DNA of 64,000 nucleotides from Paludibacteraceae bacterium. GTDB taxonomy: Bacteria; Bacteroidota; Bacteroidia; Bacteroidales; Paludibacteraceae. Position 1 is the first letter of the stretch, and each line of letters starts with the position of its first letter. A program made the translations under genes and the position numbers. The stretch spans positions 51,012 to 115,011 of the forward strand of contig JAFSKL010000013.1 of NCBI GenBank assembly GCA_017448985.1, read 5' to 3'. This document shows, piece after piece, positions 57,169-64,000 of the stretch. The notes beneath the pieces are model-generated. The model worked only from the letters and a program-made list of their open reading frames with translations. It did not search any database and was not told the origin of the DNA.

Positions 57169-58147
57169 GCGGTTCGCCGAAACGTGTCGGACGGAACTTG
57201 TTCAACAATGGAACGCACGCGTTCATGATCAGAATGGCAAACGACATACCTTCGGGATAAGCGCCCCAGCGACGGATGACCATCATGATGAATCCGATAC
57301 CGACGCCGAAGATGATCTTGCCCCACGCCGTCATCGGGCTTGTCACATAGTCCGTAGCCATGAAGAACGCACCGAGCATCAGACCGCCGGTGAGCAGTTC
57401 GTAAGCCACATACTGTCCGGCCTCCATGCCTTCCGGTGTGCCTATCCATGCGAACAGGGCCACCGTAGCAATGATGCTGACGGGTATATGCCATGTGATG
57501 ACACGCAGGCAGATGAGCAACAGACCGCCGGCAATGAGTGCCAACGCGCAGACCTCACCGAGACTACCGCCCATTGCACCCAACAGCGCATCACGCAAGG
57601 CCGGTAACTGATCCACGAAACTCGTGTCGCCTGTCTTGGCAATGTGTTTGAGGAAATACAGTGGCGTGGCACCTGTCTCTGCGTCCAGGTAACTCGTCTC
57701 GAAACCTTTCGCCAACGGCCATGTGGTCATCTGCACAGGGAACGAGATCAACAGGAACACACGTCCCACCAAAGCGGGGTTAAAGGGGTTCTGACCCAAA
57801 CCGCCAAAACTCATCTTACCTACTCCGATAGCCACCACCGCACCGATGAGCACGATCCACCAGTCGATGTTCGACGGCAGGTTAAAGGCTAACAGCAGAC
57901 CGGTCAGTACGGCCGACAGGTCACCGATCGTCTGCTTGTGCTCTTTGAGCAGATAACGGCTGATGGCCCACTCTGTCAGCACACACGCTGCCACCGAGAT
58001 AGCTGCCGTGATCAAGGCGCCCCAGCCAAACTCAATCACCGACACCACATAAGCGGGCATCAGTGCCAGAATGACCCAAAGCATATTCCGGCGGACACTG
58101 TCGCTACTATGCACATGAGGCGCCGGAGCTACAATCAATTGTTTCAT
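57158..58147 (-). CDS. rnfD: Rnf complex subunit D (covalent FMN)
   Basis: A 329-residue membrane protein with about nine hydrophobic segments. The flavinylation motif is T-G-A-T-P-L near residue 165. The N-terminus K-Q-L-I-V-A-P-A-P-H-V-H is typical, and F-M-A-T-D-Y-V-T-S-P lies late. ATG 58147 is preferred over a TTG two codons upstream. It forms the ion-conducting membrane part with A and E. Confidence 0.96.
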   Translation of the reverse strand: MKQLIVAPAPHVHSSDSVRRNMLWVILALMPAYVVSVIEFGWGALITAAISVAACVLTEWAISRYLLKEHKQTIGDLSAVLTGLLLAFNLPSNIDWWIVLIGAVVAIGVGKMSFGGLGQNPFNPALVGRVFLLISFPVQMTTWPLAKGFETSYLDAETGATPLYFLKHIAKTGDTSFVDQLPALRDALLGAMGGSLGEVCALALIAGGLLLICLRVITWHIPVSIIATVALFAWIGTPEGMEAGQYVAYELLTGGLMLGAFFMATDYVTSPMTAWGKIIFGVGIGFIMMVIRRWGAYPEGMSFAILIMNACVPLLNKFRPTRFGEPRKG

Positions 58148-58154
58148 ATCCAAT

Positions 58155-58182
58155 AATTTTCAATTTTCAATTTTCAATTTTC
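58155..58182. repeat. AATTTTC heptamer repeat, 4 units
   Basis: Four perfect AATTTTC units between rnfC and rnfD. Same word as at the prmC and GT2 frame breaks, here intergenic. Confidence 0.95.
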
Positions 58183-58184
58183 AA

Positions 58185-59528
58185 TTATTTCTTCGCCGCG
58201 GCGCGCTCGCGAAGAATACCTCCTACTTTGGCTTTACCGGGACGGATGCCGTCGAGCAGGCGACGATGTGCAGGACAGGTATAGACGCAGCAACCGCAGT
58301 CGATGCAGTCCATGATATCGTGTTTCTCGCACTCGTCCCACATCTCGAGTTCCGACAGACGGCTCAGCAGGTAGGGTTCGAGACCCATCGGACAGGCCTG
58401 CACGCACTTACCGCAACGGATGCAGTTCTCTTCCTCGGGACGGATCGACTCCGCTTCGGGCAGGAACAGCAGACCGCTCAGGCGCTTGTTAGCCGGCATC
58501 TCTTCGATATGGTCCATCGCACGACCCATCATCGGACCGCCGCCTATGATCTTGCCCGTATCCACAGGTACACCGCCTGCCAACGCTATCACTTCCTCTA
58601 TCGGCGTACCGAAACGAACGAGGTAGTTTCCCGGTTTGGCCACGTTCTTACCTGTGACGGTCATCACACGGCTGATGAGCGGTTTGTTCTTCTGCACGGC
58701 CTCATACACGGCAAAGATAGTAGCCACGTTATCCACCACGGCACCCACCTCGATGGGCAGTGCTCCGCTCGGAACCTGACGACCGATACAAGCGTCGATC
58801 AACTGCTTCTCACCGCCTTGCGGATAGCGCAGCTTGAGCGGCATCACCTCGATACCCAGTTTCGTCTGTGCCAGTTTGGTCATATGCTCAATGGCATCGG
58901 GTTTGTTGTTCTCGATACCTATGATGGCGCGGTCCACACCGAGCGCTTTTTTCAGGAGCTCGATACCGATGATGATCTCCTCGCCGTGCTCGAGCATCAG
59001 CTGATGGTCGCAGGTCAGGTACGGTTCGCACTCCACGCCGTTAACAATCAGCACTTCGGCTTTCTTGCCCGGAGGCGGTAACAGCTTCACATGGGTGGGG
59101 AAACAAGCACCACCGAGGCCTACTATACCCGCCGCTGCTATCTTGTCGATGATGGCTTTGGAGTCCAGGCTGCACTGGGTGATCAATGCCGGTGAACGGT
59201 CGATCTCCGGTAACCACTCGTCACCCTCCACATCAATGAAGATAGCTTGTCCGGGTGCGCCCCAGGCATCTTTCCAGTCACCAATCTTGGTGACAGTACC
59301 ACTAACCGGCGAACAGATGTTCGCACTCACGAAACCGCCTGCTTTCGCCAGCAGTTCGCCTACTTTCACTTTGGCTCCCACAGCCACCACAGCCTGCGTC
59401 GGTGCACCGATGTGCTGCACTAACGGGATAATAGCCTGCTTGGGCAGCGGGCACTCCACGATCGGCTGATGTGCGGAGAAGCTTTTGTTGTCTTGCGGAT
59501 GAACTCCGCCTATCTTGAATGTTCTCAT
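58185..59528 (-). CDS. rnfC: Rnf complex subunit C
   Basis: A 447-residue peripheral subunit: Gly-rich NADH/FMN region G-L-G-G-A-C-F-P-T-H-V-K, then V-N-G-V-E-C-E-P-Y-L, and two 4Fe-4S motifs near the C-terminus (C-I-R-C-G-K-C-V-Q-A-C-P and C-I-D-C-G-C-C-V-Y-T-C-P). It should be the NADH-oxidising end of the pump. ATG 59528 is chosen because a longer frame would only translate heptamer text (V-N-D-Q-I-V-N). Confidence 0.96.
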   Translation of the reverse strand: MRTFKIGGVHPQDNKSFSAHQPIVECPLPKQAIIPLVQHIGAPTQAVVAVGAKVKVGELLAKAGGFVSANICSPVSGTVTKIGDWKDAWGAPGQAIFIDVEGDEWLPEIDRSPALITQCSLDSKAIIDKIAAAGIVGLGGACFPTHVKLLPPPGKKAEVLIVNGVECEPYLTCDHQLMLEHGEEIIIGIELLKKALGVDRAIIGIENNKPDAIEHMTKLAQTKLGIEVMPLKLRYPQGGEKQLIDACIGRQVPSGALPIEVGAVVDNVATIFAVYEAVQKNKPLISRVMTVTGKNVAKPGNYLVRFGTPIEEVIALAGGVPVDTGKIIGGGPMMGRAMDHIEEMPANKRLSGLLFLPEAESIRPEEENCIRCGKCVQACPMGLEPYLLSRLSELEMWDECEKHDIMDCIDCGCCVYTCPAHRRLLDGIRPGKAKVGGILRERAAAKK

Positions 59529-59533
59529 AATGC

Positions 59534-59589
59534 CATTTACGATTTGGTCATTTACCATTTACCATTTATTTGGTCATTTGGTCATTTAC
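59534..59589. repeat. Heptamer-type repeat (CATTTAC/CATTTGGT)
   Basis: About seven units of 7-8 bp (one longer) fill the whole gap between rnfB and rnfC and supply the rnfB stop codon. Confidence 0.85.
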
Positions 59590-60007
59590 CTTGCACTCTT
59601 GCGGTTACATTTGGGAATACGGCTCTCGGTGTGGCCAAGGCTTTGATCTTGGCAGCAATAACCGGGTCGAAGCCCTTCTTTCCTCCGTCTGACGGCTGAT
59701 CGCTGACGGCTGACTGCTCCTCTGCCGGAACCAAAATCAGTTTCACTTGCTCCATCGTCGGTTCACCGCCCACGGGACAGGACAAACCGTCAATGCCGCC
59801 GGCCTTGACACAAGCTTCCGCAAAATTACGGCACCCTGCAAAACCGCAGCCACCGCAATTGGCACCGGGCAAGACACCCACTACCAGGTCAATGCGTGGG
59901 TCTTCTTCCACTTTGAAGAACAGGCTGACCACATACAGCAGCACCGCGGCCACCAATGCCGTCACACCTAACACGCCCATTGAAATCAGAATTAAGTAAT
60001 AATTCAT
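59582..60007 (-). CDS. rnfB: Rnf complex subunit B, truncated form
   Basis: A 141-residue RnfB with the membrane anchor and the N-terminal cluster motif C-G-G-C-G-F-A-G-C-R plus downstream Cys in S-C-P-V-G-G-E. Bacteroidetes RnfB is usually about 280-300 residues with several 4Fe-4S ferredoxin motifs (C-x-x-C-x-x-C-x-x-x-C-P) after this part. None remain here. The tail has a heptamer insert (Q-S-A-V-S-D-Q-P-S-D-G-G), then K-G-F-D-P-V-I-A and a stop inside another heptamer tract. The ferredoxin-docking and electron-entry part is therefore missing from this copy. Confidence 0.9.
   Translation of the reverse strand: MNYYLILISMGVLGVTALVAAVLLYVVSLFFKVEEDPRIDLVVGVLPGANCGGCGFAGCRNFAEACVKAGGIDGLSCPVGGEPTMEQVKLILVPAEEQSAVSDQPSDGGKKGFDPVIAAKIKALATPRAVFPNVTARVQGK
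59689..59716. repeat. Heptamer repeat, 4 units, in rnfB
   Basis: Units CTGACGG, CTGATCG, CTGACGG, CTGACTG; in frame at the place where RnfB homology fades. Confidence 0.95.
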
Positions 60008-60030
60008 ATCTGTTTAAATTTTAAATTTTC

Positions 60031-60065
60031 CATTGTCCATTTTCCATTGTCCATTTTCAATTTTC
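60031..60065. repeat. Heptamer repeat, 5 units
   Basis: Units CATTGTC, CATTTTC, CATTGTC, CATTTTC, AATTTTC. It spans the rseC stop codon. Confidence 0.93.
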
Positions 60066-60479
60066 CATTCTTCTCGCCGTGAACGAGAATTGTTTCTGCA
60101 GCCGGTGCTTGAACACGCTCAGTCCGATGTAGTAGAGCGCAATCCCGCAGAGGGACAGGGTGCCGACCACGGCCTCGCTCCAGTCTGTCCAGAAATCCAA
60201 CGCCACAATCACGGCCATCATCACGACGAACGGCATGATATACGCCAACAGCACCGCTTTCCACGCCAGCCGTTCCCGAACCTCCACTTCCACACGGTCT
60301 CCCACCTTGACGGGACCGTCGATCACCACACAATCCATCTCCTTCTGCTGACTCTCCGCGGACATACACATACTCCTCGCCTTGCACGCCGAACAGGCAC
60401 TCGTCTGTACAATCTCCACATGGGCCATCCGTCCGTCCGTGCCAAGCACCACTCCTTCGTGTCGAATCAATTCGTCCAT
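60057..60479 (-). CDS. rseC: RseC/MucC family (SoxR-reducing-system-like) protein
   Basis: A 140-residue membrane protein: N-terminal Cys cluster S-A-C-S-A-C-K-A-R-S-M-C, then two transmembrane helices. RseC proteins commonly lead Rnf operons in Bacteroidetes and are linked to reduction or regulation of redox sensors. ATG 60479 is used; an upstream frame would cross the promoter. It is the first gene of the Rnf operon, 50 bp before rnfB. Confidence 0.88.
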   Translation of the reverse strand: MDELIRHEGVVLGTDGRMAHVEIVQTSACSACKARSMCMSAESQQKEMDCVVIDGPVKVGDRVEVEVRERLAWKAVLLAYIMPFVVMMAVIVALDFWTDWSEAVVGTLSLCGIALYYIGLSVFKHRLQKQFSFTARRMEN

Positions 60480-60506
60480 ACTACGGCATAGTACACAATG
60501 CGACTG

Positions 60507-60538
60507 CAAAGATACAACAATTTTTTCATATACACAAG
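60507..60538 (-). promoter_or_regulatory. Rnf operon promoter
   Basis: Minus-strand -7 TATCTTTG (60507-60514) and -33 CTTG (60535-60538), spaced 20 bp. Confidence 0.7.
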
Positions 60539-60596
60539 CGCGCGCGTTCAATTTTTATTAAAAAAGTGTCTTTTTCTACAAAAAACGATAATTTTT

Positions 60597-60624
60597 CAAC
60601 TTTCAACTTTCAACTTTCAATTTT
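60597..60624. repeat. Heptamer repeat, 4 units, inside the ftsK promoter
   Basis: Units CAACTTT three times, then CAATTTT. It covers the -33 region of the ftsK promoter. Confidence 0.95.
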
Positions 60625-60638
60625 TTTTAGTACCTTTG
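60608..60638 (+). promoter_or_regulatory. ftsK promoter
   Basis: -7 TACCTTTG (60631-60638); the best -33 is TTTC (60608-60611), supplied by a heptamer unit. A copy-number change would move or replace it. Confidence 0.6.
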
Positions 60639-60666
60639 CACGCTATTTTGGAGTAGAATGTCTAAA

Positions 60667-60736
60667 TCGTAAATGGTAAATGACGAAATGACTAAATAAA
60701 TCGTAAATGGTAAATGACGAAATCGTAAATTACTTT
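60667..60736. repeat. Heptamer-type repeat (TCGTAAA/TGGTAAA/TGACGAA)
   Basis: About nine units with a few 1-bp slips fill the ftsK leader up to its ATG. Confidence 0.85.
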
Positions 60737-63358
60737 ATGCCCAGAACTTCATCTAAATCGCAAAGTATAGCGGACGAGCGTCCGGCCGAAAGAGCCATCC
60801 GCGTGGAGAAAACGAACTCGTGGGAAGCCGTTCAGCGCTTCTTTCAGGCCCGTGAGACGCGTATGGTCATCGGTATCCTGTTGCTCACTTTTGCCCTCAT
60901 CGCCACATTGGCGTATGTCAGTTTTCTTTTCACCGGCACCTCCGATCAGTCGATCCTGTCCTTGGACCGTCCTGACCGCTTGGCCAACCGCGAGAGTATC
61001 CGCAACCTCTTGGGTCTGCCCGGAGCACGGCTGGCGCAGTTCATGATCGACGGCAGTTTCGGCTTCGTGTCCATCCTGTTGGCGTTCATGGTAGGTATCT
61101 ATGCCTTGCGTCTGATGCATGTCATCAAAGAGCTCAAAGCCGTCAAGCTGTTCTGCTGCACCGTCTTCTGGGTGCTGTGGGGATCGGTCGTTTTGGGTTT
61201 TGCGCAGCAGATGGTGCACCTCGGTCTGTTCCGTTGGGGTGGGGCATTCGGTGCTTGGGCAGCCAAGGAGTTGTCCAGTTATGTGAACACCACGGGTACG
61301 ACGCTCATCCTTGTTGCCGCACTCGTCATCTTCCTCATCGTCACCGACCCGCGGTTCATCGACCGCTGCCGTGCTTTCGGCCAATGGGTGGCAGGCCTCT
61401 TCAAACGGAAGCCCAAACCCGACCAACCCGACCAACCCGAAGATCCGAATGTGCCTACGGATGTAGTCATTGACCTGCCCGTAGATACGGAAACTACGCA
61501 AACTACGCCAACGACCAACGACCATCGACCAACGACCGACGATGATATCACCCTAACGATAGAGCCCGGAGCGTCTCCCCAAAGTAATGGGGAGAGCGGC
61601 CTCCGCCTAGAGGGGCAAGATGATGATGTTACGTTGCAAATTGAGCCTGTGCTCGACGAACCTCTCGGCGATGAACCCTTGCCGCCGGATGACCTGCCGC
61701 CCGTCAAGGACGAACCCAAAGAGGATAGCCCGGATCTCGCCATCGAGGATGTGATACCCGACGAGCTCTACACCAAAGACCCGGATGCCATCCTCGCCAA
61801 ACTGGGTCCGTACGACCCCCGCAAGGACCTCGAGTTCTATAAGTTCCCCAGCCTCAACCTGCTCAAGGTGTATGACAACGAGGCAGCGCCGGTGATCGAC
61901 GAAGAGGAACAGCGCGCCAACGGAGCACGAATCGTCACCACCCTGCGTAACTACGGCATCGAGATCGACTCCATCAAAGCTACCGTCGGACCGACCGTCA
62001 CGCTCTACGAGATAGTGCCCAAAGCAGGTATTCGCGTGGCGCAGATACAACGCCTCGAGAACGATATCATGTTGTCGCTTTCGGCCACGGGTATCCGTAT
62101 CATCGCGCCGATGCCGGGCAAGGGAACGATCGGTATTGAGGTGCCGAACGAAAAACCGCAAGTGGTCTCGATGCACTCGGTCATAGCCTCCAAACGGTTC
62201 CAGGACGAACAGAAAATGCGTCTGCCGGTGGCCTACGGCCGTACCATCACCAATGAGGTCTTTATGTTCGACCTCGCCAAGACGCCGCACCTGCTCGTAG
62301 CCGGTGCCACGGGTACCGGTAAGTCCGTCGCTATCAATGCCATCATCACTTCCCTGCTCTACAAGAAGCACCCTGCCGAGTTGAAACTCGTGATGGTGGA
62401 CCCGAAGATGGTGGAGTTTGCGCCGTACAAGCCGCTCTTGAAGCACTTCCTGGCAGCCCAACCGGACACGGACCCCGACCAGATCGTCATCACCGACTGC
62501 GACCGCGTGATCAACACCCTCAACTCGCTTGTCATCGAGATGGAGAACCGCTACAAACTGCTCATGGACGCCGGTGTGCGTAACCTCGAGGACTATAACG
62601 ACAAGTTCGTCCGCCGTCGCCTCAACCCCAACAAGCTCGTGGCGGACAGCCTCCATCACCAGTTCCTGCCTTATATCGTCATCATCATCGACGAGTACGG
62701 CGATTTCATTATGCAGGCGGGCAAGCAGGTGGAGACGCCTATAGCGCGTATCACCCAGAAAGCGCGGGCCGTCGGGATGCACATGATATTGGCCACGCAG
62801 CGTCCGTCGGTCAACATCGTCACGGGTGTCATCAAAGCGAATATACCTACGCGTATCGCCTTGCGTACCCAGTCGGTCATCGACAGCCGCACCGTGCTGG
62901 ATGCCAAGGGAGCCGAACAGCTCATCGGTCGCGGTGACTCGCTCTATGCCGGCAACGCGTCCATCACGCGTGTCCAGTGTGCCTTCGTCGATACGCCCGA
63001 GGTGGACGAGATAGTCAAGCATATCTCCAAACAGCAGCGTTATACCGAACCGTACCAACTGCCTGAGTACGTAGGTGAAGGCGGTGAAAGCGATGCTCTC
63101 GCGCCGGGTTCGGTCGATATGAAGCGTCTCGATCCGATGTTCGCCGATGTGGCTCGTTACGTAGTAACGAAACAAGAAGGCTCCACCTCGCGTCTGCAAC
63201 GGGCGTTCGAGATAGGCTATAACCGCGCCGGCAAACTCTCCGACCAACTCGAAGCCGCCGGTGTCGTAGGTCCGAACAAAGGTCCCAAGGGACGCGATGT
63301 GCTCATCACCGACCTCGACCAACTCGACAAACTGCTCGAGGAACTCGGCGTCAAGTAA
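60737..63358 (+). CDS. ftsK: DNA translocase FtsK/SpoIIIE
   Basis: An 873-residue DNA pump for chromosome segregation at the septum. Four N-terminal transmembrane segments (about 45-210) are followed by a Pro/Asp-rich linker (about 220-350), then the motor with Walker A G-A-T-G-T-G-K-S near 524, Walker B V-I-I-I-D-E-Y-G-D near 650 and A-T-Q-R-P-S. The C-terminal gamma winged helix carries Y-N-R-A-G-K-L. ATG 60737 follows the repeat leader; upstream codons are repeat text. The linker contains a 5-unit CCAACGA heptamer tract and a GC palindromic element, both in frame. Confidence 0.96.
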   Translation: MPRTSSKSQSIADERPAERAIRVEKTNSWEAVQRFFQARETRMVIGILLLTFALIATLAYVSFLFTGTSDQSILSLDRPDRLANRESIRNLLGLPGARLAQFMIDGSFGFVSILLAFMVGIYALRLMHVIKELKAVKLFCCTVFWVLWGSVVLGFAQQMVHLGLFRWGGAFGAWAAKELSSYVNTTGTTLILVAALVIFLIVTDPRFIDRCRAFGQWVAGLFKRKPKPDQPDQPEDPNVPTDVVIDLPVDTETTQTTPTTNDHRPTTDDDITLTIEPGASPQSNGESGLRLEGQDDDVTLQIEPVLDEPLGDEPLPPDDLPPVKDEPKEDSPDLAIEDVIPDELYTKDPDAILAKLGPYDPRKDLEFYKFPSLNLLKVYDNEAAPVIDEEEQRANGARIVTTLRNYGIEIDSIKATVGPTVTLYEIVPKAGIRVAQIQRLENDIMLSLSATGIRIIAPMPGKGTIGIEVPNEKPQVVSMHSVIASKRFQDEQKMRLPVAYGRTITNEVFMFDLAKTPHLLVAGATGTGKSVAINAIITSLLYKKHPAELKLVMVDPKMVEFAPYKPLLKHFLAAQPDTDPDQIVITDCDRVINTLNSLVIEMENRYKLLMDAGVRNLEDYNDKFVRRRLNPNKLVADSLHHQFLPYIVIIIDEYGDFIMQAGKQVETPIARITQKARAVGMHMILATQRPSVNIVTGVIKANIPTRIALRTQSVIDSRTVLDAKGAEQLIGRGDSLYAGNASITRVQCAFVDTPEVDEIVKHISKQQRYTEPYQLPEYVGEGGESDALAPGSVDMKRLDPMFADVARYVVTKQEGSTSRLQRAFEIGYNRAGKLSDQLEAAGVVGPNKGPKGRDVLITDLDQLDKLLEELGVK
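61508..61542. repeat. Heptamer repeat, 5 units (CCAACGA type)
   Basis: Units CCAACGA, CCAACGA, CCATCGA, CCAACGA, CCGACGA, in frame in the ftsK linker. Same word family as at 2496 and 25469. Confidence 0.95.
61573..61618. repeat. GC-palindromic element inside ftsK
   Basis: CTCCCC (61575-61580) pairs with GGGGAG (61589-61594); further C/G runs follow. It encodes the linker insert S-P-Q-S-N-G-E-S-G-L-R-L-E-G. Confidence 0.55.
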
Positions 63359-63407
63359 TGGCATAGAATTTGTTGAACAAATCTAGCAGACTAGTTGACT
63401 ATCAAAA

Positions 63408-63977
63408 ATGACCAGATTATTGCTCATATTGTCCGTTTTGAGTTCGTTCCTCGCGAACCTCGAGACCAAGACCCTGCAGTCGGAGTTCACCGTCTCGGTG
63501 GCGGAGGATGCCGTCTCGCCCCTCAATTATCCGGGTGAGATCACGATGCGCGGGGACCGTTTCCTGCTGGATATGTTCGGCATCGAAGCCGCCTACGATG
63601 GCAAGACGCTGTATATGTACAACGCCGATATGGACGAACTGACGCTCTCCAACCCCACCGAACAGGAACTGATTGAGGCCAATCCGTTCCTCTATGCCAA
63701 AGCCCTGGTCGAGGTCTGCAACATCACAGAGAGAACCATAACCGATAACCCGTCACCCGTAACCCTTATCACCCTCACACCCAAGGATCAGTCGATCGGT
63801 ATCAACCGCTTTGTGCTCAAAGTGCGCAACAGTGACCTTGTGCCGCTGTCCGTCGAGATCAAAGAGGGAAAGAAGACCTCCACGCTCCGGATGACGGCGC
63901 CTAAGTTCACCGACATCCAACCCCAATACACCATCGTCCCCAACAAGGACACCTACGTCAACGACCTCCGCTTCTAA
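63408..63977 (+). CDS. lolA: LolA-like outer-membrane lipoprotein carrier
   Basis: A 189-residue secreted protein (signal peptide L-L-L-I-L-S-V-L-S-S) with a LolA-type half-barrel: Q-S-E-F-T-V-S-V, G-E-I-T-M-R-G-D-R-F-L-L-D-M, Y-D-G-K-T-L-Y-M-Y and a C-terminal V-L-K-V-R-N. LolA shuttles lipoproteins across the periplasm. It follows ftsK by 49 bp, a common pairing. A heptamer-type tract near residue 115 adds T-E-R-T-I-T-D-N-P-S-P-V in frame. Confidence 0.88.
   Translation: MTRLLLILSVLSSFLANLETKTLQSEFTVSVAEDAVSPLNYPGEITMRGDRFLLDMFGIEAAYDGKTLYMYNADMDELTLSNPTEQELIEANPFLYAKALVEVCNITERTITDNPSPVTLITLTPKDQSIGINRFVLKVRNSDLVPLSVEIKEGKKTSTLRMTAPKFTDIQPQYTIVPNKDTYVNDLRF
63734..63768. repeat. Heptamer repeat, 5 units (ACCCGTA type)
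   Basis: Units AACCATA, ACCGATA, ACCCGTC, ACCCGTA, ACCCTTA, in frame in lolA. Confidence 0.85.
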
Positions 63978-63978
63978 T

Positions 63979-64000
63979 AATTTTCAATTTTCAATTTTCA
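63979..64000. repeat. AATTTTC heptamer repeat at window end
   Basis: Three AATTTTC units directly after the lolA stop; the tract may continue beyond the window. Confidence 0.95.

Noticed and set aside
61607-63364. Long antisense frame over ftsK
   Set aside because: The sense strand encodes a complete FtsK motor with Walker motifs; the antisense frame is a shadow of its codon bias.
1-64000. Heptamer tracts as CRISPR arrays
   Set aside because: Units are 7-8 bp without unique spacers, and no cas genes are present.

Overview
The window looks like a chromosomal segment of an uncultured gut- or rumen-type Bacteroidales bacterium. Three things point there. Promoters fit the Bacteroidetes form (TTTG, about 20 bp, TAnnTTTG). 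Gene content is typical: Rnf in the order rseC-rnfBCDGEA, a DPP III lipoprotein, DUF4290, DUF3467, a PadR/PspC/DUF2807 cluster, and STN and OmpA-like surface proteins. Shine-Dalgarno sequences are mostly absent. No phage, IS element, CRISPR array or rRNA was seen; there is one tRNA, tRNA-Arg(CCU).

Layout. 0-5 kb: a partial parvulin-like lipoprotein, ribD, a frame-broken prmC, rfbC-rfbD, a DUF2461 gene and the tRNA. 5-13.6 kb: surface locus A, an OmpA-type barrel followed by a 2228-residue secreted repeat protein, then an RNase H. 13.7-31.4 kb: housekeeping genes (gap, an unusual FeoB with an HMA partner, pepD, MATE, a PspC/PadR envelope cluster, aroC, a PCMD-type protein, GT2, nucleoside phosphorylase, DPP III) and an aroA open frame that runs into a broken glycosyltransferase. 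31.5-43.9 kb: surface locus B, a 1457-residue starch-binding-module-like protein, a 46-residue peptide, an STN-barrel-OmpA protein, two modular secreted proteins and another barrel. 43.9-50.5 kb: prenyl synthase, sufCD without sufB, and an exonuclease-DUF4290-prs-M28 operon facing ssb. 50.5-55.3 kb: surface polysaccharide genes (FemAB-like, GT4, asparagine-synthase-like, flippase). 55.3-60.5 kb: the Rnf operon with a short RnfB. 60.7-64 kb: ftsK and lolA.

Two features stand out. First, the window is seeded with more than 30 short degenerate tandem repeats whose words differ from site to site but nearly all have a 7-bp period, most often four units (28 bp). They lie at gene junctions, where they supply stop and start codons, and inside conserved genes, where they encode in-frame inserts or signal-peptide cores. 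At two sites (prmC and a GT2) the reading frame breaks exactly at a CAATTTT heptamer tract, and a change of one unit would restore it. Several genes bordered by such tracts are abnormally short or altered (rnfB, sufD, the GT4 start). Second, loci A and B share a paralogous outer-membrane barrel family and large secreted proteins with a common C-terminal domain (core K-W-x-D-V/M-x-F, Y-Q-W-Y) and a common carbohydrate-binding-like domain. This suggests an undescribed barrel plus secreted-cargo surface system.
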